DNA of 64,000 bases, from positions 62,001 through 126,000 of the forward strand of contig NZ_SCFM01000017.1 of NCBI RefSeq assembly GCF_004138295.1, written 5' to 3'. The DNA is from Ectobacillus funiculus (GTDB lineage: Bacteria; Bacillota; Bacilli; Bacillales; Bacillaceae_G). The notes below the pieces were generated by a model, which made no database searches, was not told the origin of the DNA, and saw only the letters and a list, made by a program, of their open reading frames with translations. Below are positions 7,964 through 16,897 of this stretch, one piece after another (within the stretch, counting starts at the first letter, position 1; each line of letters starts with the position of its first letter). The position numbers were made by a program, and so were the translations under genes.

Positions 7964-9142
7964 TTACTTTTTATTCCTGCTCGCAATATCAAGCCAAACT
8001 GCTAAAATTAAGATGCTTCCTTTTACGATATACTGCCAGAAGGATTCCATTCCCATTAAGGACATTCCGTTATCAAGAGATGTCATAACAAGCGCACCGA
8101 TAATGGCTCCAAGGATTGTTCCTGTACCGCCCATAAGCGATGTTCCGCCGATTACGCATGCAGCAACTGCATCCAATTCAAAGTTTTGTCCTGCTGTAAT
8201 TGTTGCGGATGTTAGGCGCGCTGTTAGGATAAGAGCAGCCACAGCGGATAGTAAGCCTGTTAGGATAAAGAGCAGCATTGTACGGCTTTTAATATTAATA
8301 CCTGACAAACGAGCTGCCTCAGGGTTTCCACCGAGTGCATAAATATGGCGGCCAAATGTCGTTTTTGTTGAAATAAAGCTGAAGATTAATGCGATAAGAA
8401 TAACAAAGATGATTGGAAATGGTGTTCCTTTATAACTGTTCATCACATATACGAATGCAATAATAAGCAGGCTATAGAACGCAAGCTTTGCTGCATCTAA
8501 ACCGAATGGCGCAACTTCAAATCCATATTGCTGACGGGATTTGCGTCTTCTAAACATTGAAATAGCCAATGCTCCAATTACGATTACCGCTAAAATTATT
8601 CCGAATGCATTTGTGAAATACGCATTTCCAATCGCTACAAAGTTTGGATCAGAAATTGAAATCGTTGTTGATTTTGTAATAGCCATTAATAAACCACGGA
8701 ATATCATCATACCGCCAAGCGTTACGATAAAGGCAGGAATTGCGCGATATGCGACAAGCCACCCCTGCAATAAACCAATGAGAATGCCAGCTACAAGTGT
8801 ACCTACAATTGCAACAACTGTCGGCAATCCCATCCAGCTACTTAAAATAGCAGCAACACCGCCTGTTAAACCTACGATAGAGCCGACAGATAGGTCAATA
8901 TGACCAGCTACGATAACGAGTACCATACCAATTGCTAGGATAGAGGTTACCGACATTTGTGTAAATAGGTTCGATAGGTTACGCGCAGTTAAAAATGTAT
9001 CATTTAAGAATGAGAATAAAATCCAGATCCCTACTAACGCAATAATCATCGTATAAGCACGAACATCAAATTTTCCAAAGATGTTTTTTGGACTCCGCTG
9101 CTTGATGGTCTCTTTTTGAGAAATCACTGCTTTTGCTTCCAT
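7964..9142 (-). CDS. xylH: Xylose-type sugar ABC transporter permease
   Basis: 392 residues with about ten or more membrane helices and the RbsC/XylH family pattern: GHIDLSVGSIVGLTGG near residue 80, GGMMIFRGLLMAITKS near 145 and GGTSLMGGTGTILGAIIGAL near 335. It is the last gene of a binding protein-ATPase-permease operon transcribed on the minus strand, 2 bp after xylG. Length matches XylH/MmsB proteins, which import xylose or several monosaccharides. Confidence 0.9.
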   Translation of the reverse strand: MEAKAVISQKETIKQRSPKNIFGKFDVRAYTMIIALVGIWILFSFLNDTFLTARNLSNLFTQMSVTSILAIGMVLVIVAGHIDLSVGSIVGLTGGVAAILSSWMGLPTVVAIVGTLVAGILIGLLQGWLVAYRAIPAFIVTLGGMMIFRGLLMAITKSTTISISDPNFVAIGNAYFTNAFGIILAVIVIGALAISMFRRRKSRQQYGFEVAPFGLDAAKLAFYSLLIIAFVYVMNSYKGTPFPIIFVILIALIFSFISTKTTFGRHIYALGGNPEAARLSGINIKSRTMLLFILTGLLSAVAALILTARLTSATITAGQNFELDAVAACVIGGTSLMGGTGTILGAIIGALVMTSLDNGMSLMGMESFWQYIVKGSILILAVWLDIASRNKK

Positions 9143-9144
9143 TT

Positions 9145-10656
9145 TTATTTCCCTCCTGTTGCTGCCTGCATAATATTTTCCTGATTTGCTTCCTCACGCT
9201 TTAGCTCTTTTACGAATTTCCCCTCATTCATAACAAGAATACGATCGCTCATACCAAGAACCTCTGGAAGCTCGGAAGAAATCATGATGATTGCAACCCC
9301 GTCTTCTACAAGCCGATTCATTAAGTTATAAATCTCATATTTTGCTCCAACATCAATTCCGCGTGTTGGTTCATCTAAAATCAAAATTTTCGGCTTTGCC
9401 ATCAGCCATTTTGCTAATACAACCTTCTGCTGATTTCCGCCTGAAAGGGATCCTACTCTTGTTTCAAGTGATGCTGTCTTCGTCTTCAACTCTTTCGCAT
9501 ATTTTGCACTCCACTTAATTTCTTCATTGTTATTCATCACACCGAACTTGCTGATTGTAGGCAAACTCGCTAGTGTTGTATTTGTTTTGACATCCATCCC
9601 AAGCACAAGACCAAGCCGCTTCCGATCCTCTGTTACAAGAGCCAAGCCTGCTTGAATCGCAGAGCGAACGGAGTTAATTTTCACCTTTTGGCCCTCGATA
9701 CACACTTCACCTTCTGCTTTTCCTTCATATGCGCCAAACAAACTCATCACAAGCTCAGACCGACCTGCACCCATTAATCCAGCGATACCAAGAATTTCTC
9801 CCTTGCGCAGCTTAAAATTAATATTTTCATTCACCTTCATGCCCGGCTTATCCTTATTCCAGACGGTATAGTTCTTCACCTCAAGCACAACTTCCTTTGG
9901 TGTATGCTTTACATACGGATAACGCTCTGTTAATTCGCGTCCTACCATCAAAGCGATAACGCGGTCCTCATTTGCCTCTTCCCGGTCTAGCGTAGCGATA
10001 GATTGGCCGTCCCGTAAAATGGTAATAGAATCTGATAAGAAAAACACCTCAGGCATTTTATGGGAAATATAAATACAAGCAACGCCTTTTTTCCGCAAGT
10101 CCTGCAGCAAATTCATTAAAATTTCCACTTCACTCTCCGTTAGCGCTGCCGTCGGTTCATCCAAGATTAAAATTCTTGTATTCTTAGATAATGCTTTTGC
10201 AATTTCTACTAGCTGCTGTTGACCGATACCAAGAGAATGAACTTTCGTTTCCGGGTGAACATCGAGTCCGACAGCTTGCAGCCATTTTCTCGTTTCAGCA
10301 TACAGCTGATCCCATTGAATGGAGCCGAACCGCTTCGGTTCTCTGCCTAGAAATATATTTTCTCCCACTGTCATATCCTTCACGAGCGCCAGCTCCTGAT
10401 GAATAATGGAGATACCTGCTTGCTCTGCATCTGTAATATTACGGAAATTCATTGTCTTGCCATCGATACGGATTTCACCGCTGTATGTCCCTGCTGGATA
10501 TAAACCGCTGAGCACCTTCATTAAGGTAGATTTACCTGCTCCATTTTCTCCGCACAGCGAATGAATTTCTCCTTTTTTGACTTTAAAACTTACATTATCT
10601 AAGGCTTTTACGCCGGGAAACTCTTTTGTAATGCTCATCATCTCTAAAGCGTACAT
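9145..10656 (-). CDS. xylG: Xylose-type sugar ABC transporter ATPase, two nucleotide-binding domains
   Basis: 503 residues from ATG 10656 with AAGGGGG just upstream; the longer open frame reaches into xylF and is not used. Domain 1 has Walker A GENGAGKST and signature LGIGQQQLVEIAKAL; domain 2 has the degenerate Walker A GLMGAGRSE and signature LSGGNQQKVVLAKWL, as usual in XylG/RbsA. It powers import through XylH. Confidence 0.92.
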   Translation of the reverse strand: MYALEMMSITKEFPGVKALDNVSFKVKKGEIHSLCGENGAGKSTLMKVLSGLYPAGTYSGEIRIDGKTMNFRNITDAEQAGISIIHQELALVKDMTVGENIFLGREPKRFGSIQWDQLYAETRKWLQAVGLDVHPETKVHSLGIGQQQLVEIAKALSKNTRILILDEPTAALTESEVEILMNLLQDLRKKGVACIYISHKMPEVFFLSDSITILRDGQSIATLDREEANEDRVIALMVGRELTERYPYVKHTPKEVVLEVKNYTVWNKDKPGMKVNENINFKLRKGEILGIAGLMGAGRSELVMSLFGAYEGKAEGEVCIEGQKVKINSVRSAIQAGLALVTEDRKRLGLVLGMDVKTNTTLASLPTISKFGVMNNNEEIKWSAKYAKELKTKTASLETRVGSLSGGNQQKVVLAKWLMAKPKILILDEPTRGIDVGAKYEIYNLMNRLVEDGVAIIMISSELPEVLGMSDRILVMNEGKFVKELKREEANQENIMQAATGGK

Positions 10657-10726
10657 TATTCCAACCCCCTTACTCTGTAAGGAATGAATTGGACATTCTG
10701 TCCAATTCACTTCCTCTTTACTAGAA

Positions 10727-11815
10727 TTATTGTTTTGGCCATTGATCTTTCGGAACGTTTTTAAATACATCCTCAAGCTTTTTGAAGCCATCTTTAATAA
10801 CTGTCGACATGATGTTTTCTTTCGTAACCGCAACTGGATCAAGCAACACAGCTGGAACGTCAATTTTTCCGTTCTCTACCTTTTGATCCGCCTTCACCTG
10901 TTCTCCTTTTGCTACGTTTACAGCCATTTCTGCTGCTGTCGTTGCGATTTTATCAATTGGCTTGTACACTGTCATCGTTTGTATACCTTCCGCAATACGC
11001 TGCAAGCCTGCTAAGTCTGCATCTTGACCAGACACCGGAATCTTACCGGCTAAGCCTTGTGCCGTTAATGCTTGGATTGCACCGCCTGCAGTTCCATCAT
11101 TTGCTGCTACAACAGCTTGGATATTGTTTTTATTAGCTGTTAACGCATTCTCCATGTTTTTCAAGGCTTCCTCTGGCTTCCAATCTTTAGAATACTGATC
11201 ATATACGATTTTGATATCGCCTTTATCAACGAGCGGCTTTAAGACATTCATTGCCCCTTCACGGAATAGCTTTGCATTGTTATCAGTATCTGCTCCTCCA
11301 ATATAGGCGTAGTTGCCTTTCGGAGCCTTGTCTACAATCGCCTGCGCTTGCATTTCTCCTACACGTACATTGTCAAAGGAAACGTAGTAATCTACATCCG
11401 AATTTTTAATTAAACGGTCATAGGAAATCACTTTAATCCCTTCTCTATGAGCCTTTTCTACGATCGCTGCAGAAGCTTCGGCATTATGAGGTACCACTAC
11501 AAGAACATCAACACCTTGAGAAATCAACTGCTCTGCTTGGCTCAGCTGCATGGCATCATCCCCGTTAGCTGATAGCGTTTTCACTTCTGCACCAAGGTCC
11601 TTTGCTTTTTTCTCAAATAATGCTTTGTCTGTTAGCCAACGTTCCTCTTTCAGGGTATCTAGTGAAAAACCGATTACAACTTTATCGTCTTTTTTCTTTT
11701 CATTGTTCTCTGCCTTCTGTTCATTGCCAGATGATACAACTCCACAAGCGGCAACCGTAGAAGCTAATGCAACTGCTAACGCACCTTTAGATACAACGTT
11801 GAACCATTTATTCAT
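10727..11815 (-). CDS. xylF: Xylose-type periplasmic-binding-fold lipoprotein
   Basis: 362 residues from ATG 11815, with a GGGGGA ribosome site. Signal peptide of about 23 residues ends in the lipobox TVAAC, placing the lipid on Cys24. The body follows the XylF pattern (VVIGFSLDTLKEERW, VPHNAEASAAIVEKAHREG, YIGGADTDNNAKLFREGAM, VSGQDADLAGLQRIAEG). It delivers sugar to XylGH. It lies 70 bp upstream of xylG. The kinase/regulator genes that likely control it are immediately upstream. Confidence 0.9.
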   Translation of the reverse strand: MNKWFNVVSKGALAVALASTVAACGVVSSGNEQKAENNEKKKDDKVVIGFSLDTLKEERWLTDKALFEKKAKDLGAEVKTLSANGDDAMQLSQAEQLISQGVDVLVVVPHNAEASAAIVEKAHREGIKVISYDRLIKNSDVDYYVSFDNVRVGEMQAQAIVDKAPKGNYAYIGGADTDNNAKLFREGAMNVLKPLVDKGDIKIVYDQYSKDWKPEEALKNMENALTANKNNIQAVVAANDGTAGGAIQALTAQGLAGKIPVSGQDADLAGLQRIAEGIQTMTVYKPIDKIATTAAEMAVNVAKGEQVKADQKVENGKIDVPAVLLDPVAVTKENIMSTVIKDGFKKLEDVFKNVPKDQWPKQ

Positions 11816-11940
11816 ATGCTTAAGTCCCCCTATTTCTCTATTATGATCACGCTTACATACATAGATTATCATGGGGAATACTCCCTCTGTTTTCACTTTT
11901 TCTTCACTTATTTATGCATTATCTTCATTAATTTAACCTA

Positions 11941-11955
11941 TCGAAAACGGTTACA
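11941..11955 (+). promoter_or_regulatory. cre upstream of xylF
   Basis: TCGAAAACGGTTACA differs from the cre consensus at one position. It lies about 126 bp upstream of the xylF start, in the 365-bp gap between the regulator and the transporter, pointing to CcpA control of the ABC operon. Confidence 0.6.
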
Positions 11956-12091
11956 AATAATTTCTACTGAAAACTAGCATTTTTTTATCTTTTACTTAAA
12001 ATAGTCCAGAATTCAGCCCCTTCTCCCAGAAAATGCCGCCTGCGCCAAATTCACTTCCAACTCGAAATCTACTCTTTTTTAAATAGAAATA

Positions 12092-12120
12092 GAAAAATAC
12101 CGTTACAAATCGCAACGGCA
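12092..12120 (-). terminator. Probable terminator of the regulator operon
   Basis: Minus strand TGCCGTT-loop-AACGGTA followed by TTTTTC, about 60 bp past the AraC-type regulator stop. The stem is short. Confidence 0.5.
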
Positions 12121-12181
12121 TTCCACATTGAATCTATGTTTATACTATACCTGTTAGAAAAGGAATTTCTTTCACAGTTTG

Positions 12182-13720
12182 TTAAAGCAAAAGCTTTTGA
12201 CGATATTCCTTTGGAGCTTCGTTCGTACATTTTTTAAATACCCGGCTAAAATAATTTGGATCATGATAGCCAATCTGAAAGCAAATCTCTTTTAAGCTTA
12301 ATGCTTCATTTCTCATCAATTGCTTTGCTTTTTCAATGCGCATATTCATTACATAATCGCTGAATGTTTCTCCCGTTTGCTTTTTAAAAAGCTTACTGAA
12401 ATATACAGAATTTAAATTTACATGCTCAGCTACCTGTTCAAGAGAAATATCCTCTGTATATTTGTCCTTAATATAATTCTTGGCCAGCATGAGCAAATGT
12501 CCTGCCCTTTTCTCCCGCTCATTCTTCATCTTAGAAATAATATTTATAACATATTGCTCACTCGCTACTCGCAGCATTGATAGATCATCTATATCAGGGA
12601 AGGAAATAGGCTCCAGCTGCAGATGGGAATGCTGCATGAATTGTGAAATATAACCAAACAGAGAAAGAAGCTGAGCGCGAATACGCTTTGCGTCACTCTT
12701 CGTTATCTCTATAAGCTTTTCATATATAGTCCGAAGCTGCAACATAGCTGCCTGCTCATCCATGATACTAATTGCATTGCATAGCTGCCGCCCTTGCTCC
12801 TCTGAAATGCTTCTTTTCATCTCTTTACGAAATGGCTGCACAGGTACAGCTTCTGTACATTGCTTGCTCGCTGCCAATGCCTCCTCATACGACTGCCGCC
12901 AGCCCGCGGCTCCTTTATGTACTGGACCAATTCCAATACAGACGGTTTGTCCTGTTTGCTGCTTTATATATTCACGCAACTTCCCTGCATCATGCAAAAA
13001 AGCTGCTTGCTGCACATCTCGTTCCCGCTCTAGGACAACAGGAAAGAAAACTGCCATATGCTGCTGAATAACTGGGCTGACTAAGCAATTTTGCTGTGAC
13101 TTTACATAATGCTTCGCACACTCATATACGCGTCTTTGCTCCTTTTCATCCTTCACATCTGGAAATGATATCACAACTGCGCTGCCAAATTGCATCTCTA
13201 TAGCAAGCATTCGTGACAGTGTGAGTACATCCAGCTCTTGAACCGTTTCTAGCATCAGCATTAACGTGCATTCATTCTCTGTAAGAGGCCGAAGATGAGA
13301 AACTTGTTCAATAAGCTCAAGCTCCTGTGTTCGCTTGCTGCGGTCTGTAACAATTTCATTCGTAAGCCGCTGGAGCAATGCAACAATCTGCTCCCGTTTT
13401 GCCGGCTTTAAAAGATAATCGCTCACTCCTAAGGAGAGCGCTTCCTTTGCATAAGTAAAATAATCATACGCTGTTACAATTACAATCTTTGTATCCGGGA
13501 GCTTTTTTTGAATCACAGAAACTGCCTCAAGACCCTGAATGCCTGGCATTTTAATATCCATAAAAATAATATCGGGCTGGTGTTTATCTGCCTTTTCAAT
13601 TGCAACTCTTCCGTTCTCTGCATGATAGATGGTAAATTGCTCAGGCATTGCCCTTTGCACCATAAGCTCAAGACCTTCTCTCTCTAGCGGTTCATCATCA
13701 GCGATTAGTAATTGATACAT
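12182..13720 (-). CDS. YesN-type response regulator with AraC output domain
   Basis: 512 residues: receiver domain 1-120 (acidic DDE at 8-10, phospho-acceptor Asp55, Lys in LKPAKRE), a long middle region, and two AraC HTH motifs at about 405-512 ending YHDPNYFSRVFKKCTNEAPKEYR. It overlaps the kinase gene by 16 bp, so translation is coupled. With the kinase and the binding-protein gene it forms a unit like XylFII-LytS-YesN of clostridia, which activates xylFGH when xylose is bound. The adjacent xylFGH supports that reading. Confidence 0.88.
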   Translation of the reverse strand: MYQLLIADDEPLEREGLELMVQRAMPEQFTIYHAENGRVAIEKADKHQPDIIFMDIKMPGIQGLEAVSVIQKKLPDTKIVIVTAYDYFTYAKEALSLGVSDYLLKPAKREQIVALLQRLTNEIVTDRSKRTQELELIEQVSHLRPLTENECTLMLMLETVQELDVLTLSRMLAIEMQFGSAVVISFPDVKDEKEQRRVYECAKHYVKSQQNCLVSPVIQQHMAVFFPVVLERERDVQQAAFLHDAGKLREYIKQQTGQTVCIGIGPVHKGAAGWRQSYEEALAASKQCTEAVPVQPFRKEMKRSISEEQGRQLCNAISIMDEQAAMLQLRTIYEKLIEITKSDAKRIRAQLLSLFGYISQFMQHSHLQLEPISFPDIDDLSMLRVASEQYVINIISKMKNEREKRAGHLLMLAKNYIKDKYTEDISLEQVAEHVNLNSVYFSKLFKKQTGETFSDYVMNMRIEKAKQLMRNEALSLKEICFQIGYHDPNYFSRVFKKCTNEAPKEYRQKLLL

Positions 13721-15150
13721 ACTTTCCCCTGCCCCCCTTGTTTGATTGGAAGCTTCAAAATAATACTTGTTCCCTCGCCCTGCTTACTGATAATATCCAC
13801 AATCTCTTCCATTTCATAAAAGAGACGTAAGCGCTTAAATACATTTGTTGTCCCGAGTCCAGTGGAACGTCTCTTTGTTGGAAAAACCGGTGAAGCTGTC
13901 AACAATGACTCTTTTGTTTCTTCAGTCATCCCAGCACCATTGTCAAAAATAGCGACAAATACAAAGTTATCTATCTCCTTAACAGAAAGCTCTATAATTG
14001 CTCCCGCCTCCATTCCCTCAATACCATGCACAAATGCATTTTCCAAAAGCGGCTGAAGAGTTAAACACGGAATGGCTTGTTCTAAGCACGCTTCGTTAAT
14101 ATCCAATCTAAACTGGACCCGATCCCGGAATCGTGCTTTTTGAATCGCAAAATATTCCTCAGCATGCTTGATTTCATCCCGAAGCGTCACCGGTTCATCC
14201 AGCTTCCTTAGATTATAGCGCAGCAAATTGGACGTAGAAACCGTCAAGTCGCTCGTCTGCTCAGCCCCTTCAATATATGCCAGCTTTGAAATTACATTTA
14301 ATGTATTAAATAAAAAGTGTGGATTGATCTGGCTTTGCAGCGCCTTTAACTCAAGCTCTTTCACAAGGCGCTCTTTTTCCAGAATTTCCATATTCTTACC
14401 CATCAATGTTCGGAGATTCTCTAGCATTTCATGAAACATATTTCCTAAAATACTAAACTCGTCCTTCGCTTGGAATACTGGTACAGCTATATCTAGGTTC
14501 CCTTTGCCAATCTGCTTTGCAATATACACAAGACGCTGGATAGGAATGACAATGCTTCGTGAGAGCCAGATTGCAAATACGATACTAAGCGCCGTTGTAA
14601 GAATAAATAGTATCCCGCCTAATTGGTTCATAGATCGTGTATTAGCCATAATCTTCTTAAAAATCGGCTGGTAGTTGCTTAGTTCTAAATCAACAAGATT
14701 TTGACTATCCTCCCGAATGAAAGAAGCAATTTTTTCAACTTCCTTGTATTGTTCCACATAGCCCGCAAAATCCTGCTCAAGTAATTTTTTTGTAGTAGCA
14801 GTCTCCAGCTCTAAAAATGATGAGATGAGATGACTGTAATTTTCTAAAATAAGCTCCTCATTTCCTCCGCGATTTTGTTTCTCTAATGATGCCTGAAGAG
14901 CCTGCAGCTTTCCTTTATGCCGAAGGAATGAGCTATAGGAATTTGTATCCTGATTCGCAATATAGCCGCTTAATAAACGGAGATTTTCCTGTGTCTCCAT
15001 TGAAATTTGCTTGTATAGAAAAACCCTGTCAATCATGACATTATAGCTTTCTTGAACCTTTTTCCCGCTCTGAAAAACAAAAAATGAAACCAAATTAATT
15101 AAAATAACGAGAATTGGGATAAAAATAAATAATTTTGTGCGAATATTCAA
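13705..15150 (-). CDS. LytS/YesM-type sensor histidine kinase
   Basis: 481 residues, TTG start with GGAGGAAACGAA upstream. Two membrane helices (about 7-27 and 177-196) enclose a ~150-residue extracellular helical sensor; HAMP follows (about 197-250), then the His_kinase motif LQSQINPHFLFNTLN with His278 and an HATPase domain (LLENAFVHGIEG, DNGAGM, STGLGTTNVFKRL). It overlaps the neighbours at both ends, indicating one operon. It is expected to receive the sugar signal from the membrane-anchored binding protein. Confidence 0.9.
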   Translation of the reverse strand: MNIRTKLFIFIPILVILINLVSFFVFQSGKKVQESYNVMIDRVFLYKQISMETQENLRLLSGYIANQDTNSYSSFLRHKGKLQALQASLEKQNRGGNEELILENYSHLISSFLELETATTKKLLEQDFAGYVEQYKEVEKIASFIREDSQNLVDLELSNYQPIFKKIMANTRSMNQLGGILFILTTALSIVFAIWLSRSIVIPIQRLVYIAKQIGKGNLDIAVPVFQAKDEFSILGNMFHEMLENLRTLMGKNMEILEKERLVKELELKALQSQINPHFLFNTLNVISKLAYIEGAEQTSDLTVSTSNLLRYNLRKLDEPVTLRDEIKHAEEYFAIQKARFRDRVQFRLDINEACLEQAIPCLTLQPLLENAFVHGIEGMEAGAIIELSVKEIDNFVFVAIFDNGAGMTEETKESLLTASPVFPTKRRSTGLGTTNVFKRLRLFYEMEEIVDIISKQGEGTSIILKLPIKQGGQGKVCINY

Positions 15151-16133
15151 TTCGTTTCCTCCAGATGTACATTATTTTTCGTAATCACCTCAGTCGGAGT
15201 AAAATGTTCCACTTTCATCGCCTTCCCCTGTAAATGCTGGCGCAGAATTTTGATAGATTGAAAGCCCATATCAAAGGGTTTTTGTACAATGGTTGCTTGA
15301 ATATGCCCATTTGAAATAGCTTGCAGAGTTTCCTCTACATCATCAAAGCCAAATATTTGCACATTATTTCTGCGCATATTAGTTGTTGCATTTAAAATAC
15401 CGATTGCATCTAAAGCACTCATGCCGACCATAATTGACATGTCAGGATGCTTCTTCAGCATGCTTTCTCCCTGCAAAACGGCTTGGATTTGAGAAATATT
15501 CGACGACATTACCTCGACAACCTTCATCTGTGGATGCTTCTGAATGACAGATAGGAAGCCGTTAAATCGTAGTTTTTGACTTGTTGATGTTTCACTGCCA
15601 ATCATTACGCCAATTTCACCTTCGCCCCCGGTCATTTCCGCTACCACTTCTCCTAATTTCTCACCAGCTGTATAATTGTCGGTTCCGACATAGGCAACCC
15701 GCTCACTCTTTGGCGAATCTGTATCAATCGTGACAACAGGAATATTCTCGTTAACAGCTTTATTAATAATTGGGGCAAACATCTGTTCATCAAGGCTTTG
15801 TACAACAATCCCGTCTACCTTAGATACAATTGCCTTTTCAAATAATTTCATTTGTTCTTCAACACTTGTCTGCAACGGGGCAATATACTCTACCTGCACA
15901 TTGTACGTATGGGCTGCTTTCCTCGCTCCTTGTTCAATGCTTCTCCAATATGGATTATCCAATTCCTGGGCAATAAGAATAAAATGAGCCGTTTTTCCCT
16001 TTGCCTTTTGCGTCGTTTTCAAACTTTCTACGGCATTTTCAATATTGTTCGTATTTGCTGCAAAGCGAATAAGTACGTACATAAAAAGAACAAACAACAC
16101 TATTAAACTAGCCGTCCACCTTTTGTTTCCCAT
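15147..16133 (-). CDS. Membrane-anchored sugar-binding sensor protein (XylFII-like)
   Basis: 328 residues from ATG 16133 with GGAGGG just upstream; an in-frame TTG four codons earlier is less likely. An uncleaved N-terminal helix (about 6-24) has no lipobox cysteine, followed by a Peripla_BP_4 domain (FILIAQELDNPYWRSIEQGA, VDGIVVQSLDEQMFAPIINKA, VTIDTDSPKSERVAYVGTDN). Gene order with the LytS and YesN genes and then xylFGH matches the clostridial xylose three-component system, so this is probably a sensor and not a transporter component. The ligand is inferred. Confidence 0.82.
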   Translation of the reverse strand: MGNKRWTASLIVLFVLFMYVLIRFAANTNNIENAVESLKTTQKAKGKTAHFILIAQELDNPYWRSIEQGARKAAHTYNVQVEYIAPLQTSVEEQMKLFEKAIVSKVDGIVVQSLDEQMFAPIINKAVNENIPVVTIDTDSPKSERVAYVGTDNYTAGEKLGEVVAEMTGGEGEIGVMIGSETSTSQKLRFNGFLSVIQKHPQMKVVEVMSSNISQIQAVLQGESMLKKHPDMSIMVGMSALDAIGILNATTNMRRNNVQIFGFDDVEETLQAISNGHIQATIVQKPFDMGFQSIKILRQHLQGKAMKVEHFTPTEVITKNNVHLEETN

Positions 16134-16170
16134 ATGTCCCTCCAATCCGTATTATATATAGTACAGATTA

Positions 16171-16185
16171 AGGGAAGCGTTTTCA
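16171..16185 (+). promoter_or_regulatory. cre upstream of the sensor operon
   Basis: AGGGAAGCGTTTTCA, one mismatch to consensus, 38 bp upstream of the XylFII-like start. Confidence 0.6.
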
Positions 16186-16261
16186 ATACCTTGCTGGATA
16201 AAATATAGCAAAGCAACTTAGGACAGTCTTTCTTTACTTGTCTAAGGAAACATATTGTATT

Positions 16262-16424
16262 AAGAAAAGCGGACAAGGCCCGCCTTTTATGGCAGCGTAG
16301 GAGTGGGCCGGAGTAAAAGGCGCTTTTTTCCTTTTGCAGAGGTTCAGCCCGGAGTCTGCCATTTTGGACCTTGGGAGCTAGACATCACCCCGAAAGGTTA
16401 TACTTTCTGGTTACAATGTAAAAA
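16262..16424 (+). repeat. Composite of minor dispersed repeats
   Basis: The first part (GCGGACAAGGCCCGCCTTTTATGG) recurs at 24199-24243. The second part (about 16368-16424, GGGAGCTAGACATC then CCCCGAAAGGTTATACTTTC) recurs at 60850-60906. It ends with the TTATACTTTCT...ACAATGTAAA signature of the main repeat. No gene is seen in 16186-16534. Confidence 0.7.
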
Positions 16425-16459
16425 ACCTGAGTCCTGTACAATGCAGGATTCAGGTTTTT
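16421..16459 (-). terminator. Terminator hairpin, possibly bidirectional
   Basis: AAAACCTGAGTCCTG-loop-CAGGATTCAGGTTTTT. It lies 75 bp after the 84-residue gene and has A/T runs on both sides. Confidence 0.75.
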
Positions 16460-16534
16460 GTATAACATCGCAGCTCATATCTAGAAGAATACCGATACAA
16501 ATACGGATTGCAGGGTTATAAGTATTCACAGTTA

Positions 16535-16789
16535 TCACGATTCGCCTTTGTCTAACTTCTCAATCTCGTTTAAAAGCTGACGCGTTCGTTTCGCATTGCC
16601 TTCCGCAAAATTTTGCAGCCGCTCCTTCAGCTCTTCATCTGCATGAAGTCGCTCTGCTGTAATTAAATAGGTACGCATCATTTCATTTTCCATTTCAAGC
16701 GAATGCTCCAGAATATCCATTAACTGTTTTCCAGACATGGAATCTCCAGGCTTTTCCTGCCTGTCATAATCAAACTGGTGCGAGTCCAT
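16535..16789 (-). CDS. Hypothetical 84-residue helical protein
   Basis: ATG 16789 is preceded by GGAGAGGAGA at good spacing; the longer frame lacks a site. The protein is charged and predicted helical, with LMDILEHSLEMENEMMRTYLITAERL and ELKERLQNFAEGNAKRTRQLL. The regular E/H pattern loosely recalls small ferritin-like four-helix units, but no metal motif is certain. It lies downstream of helD on the same strand, so it may share its transcript. Confidence 0.7.
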   Translation of the reverse strand: MDSHQFDYDRQEKPGDSMSGKQLMDILEHSLEMENEMMRTYLITAERLHADEELKERLQNFAEGNAKRTRQLLNEIEKLDKGES

Positions 16790-16897
16790 AAAATAATCTC
16801 CTCTCCTATCACTATCCACCAAGAATTGTTACCTATTCTCCCTCTTTTCATACGCTGCAAGCGAATTTATAACTTATGGAAGGAGTTCTTTGTTCAC

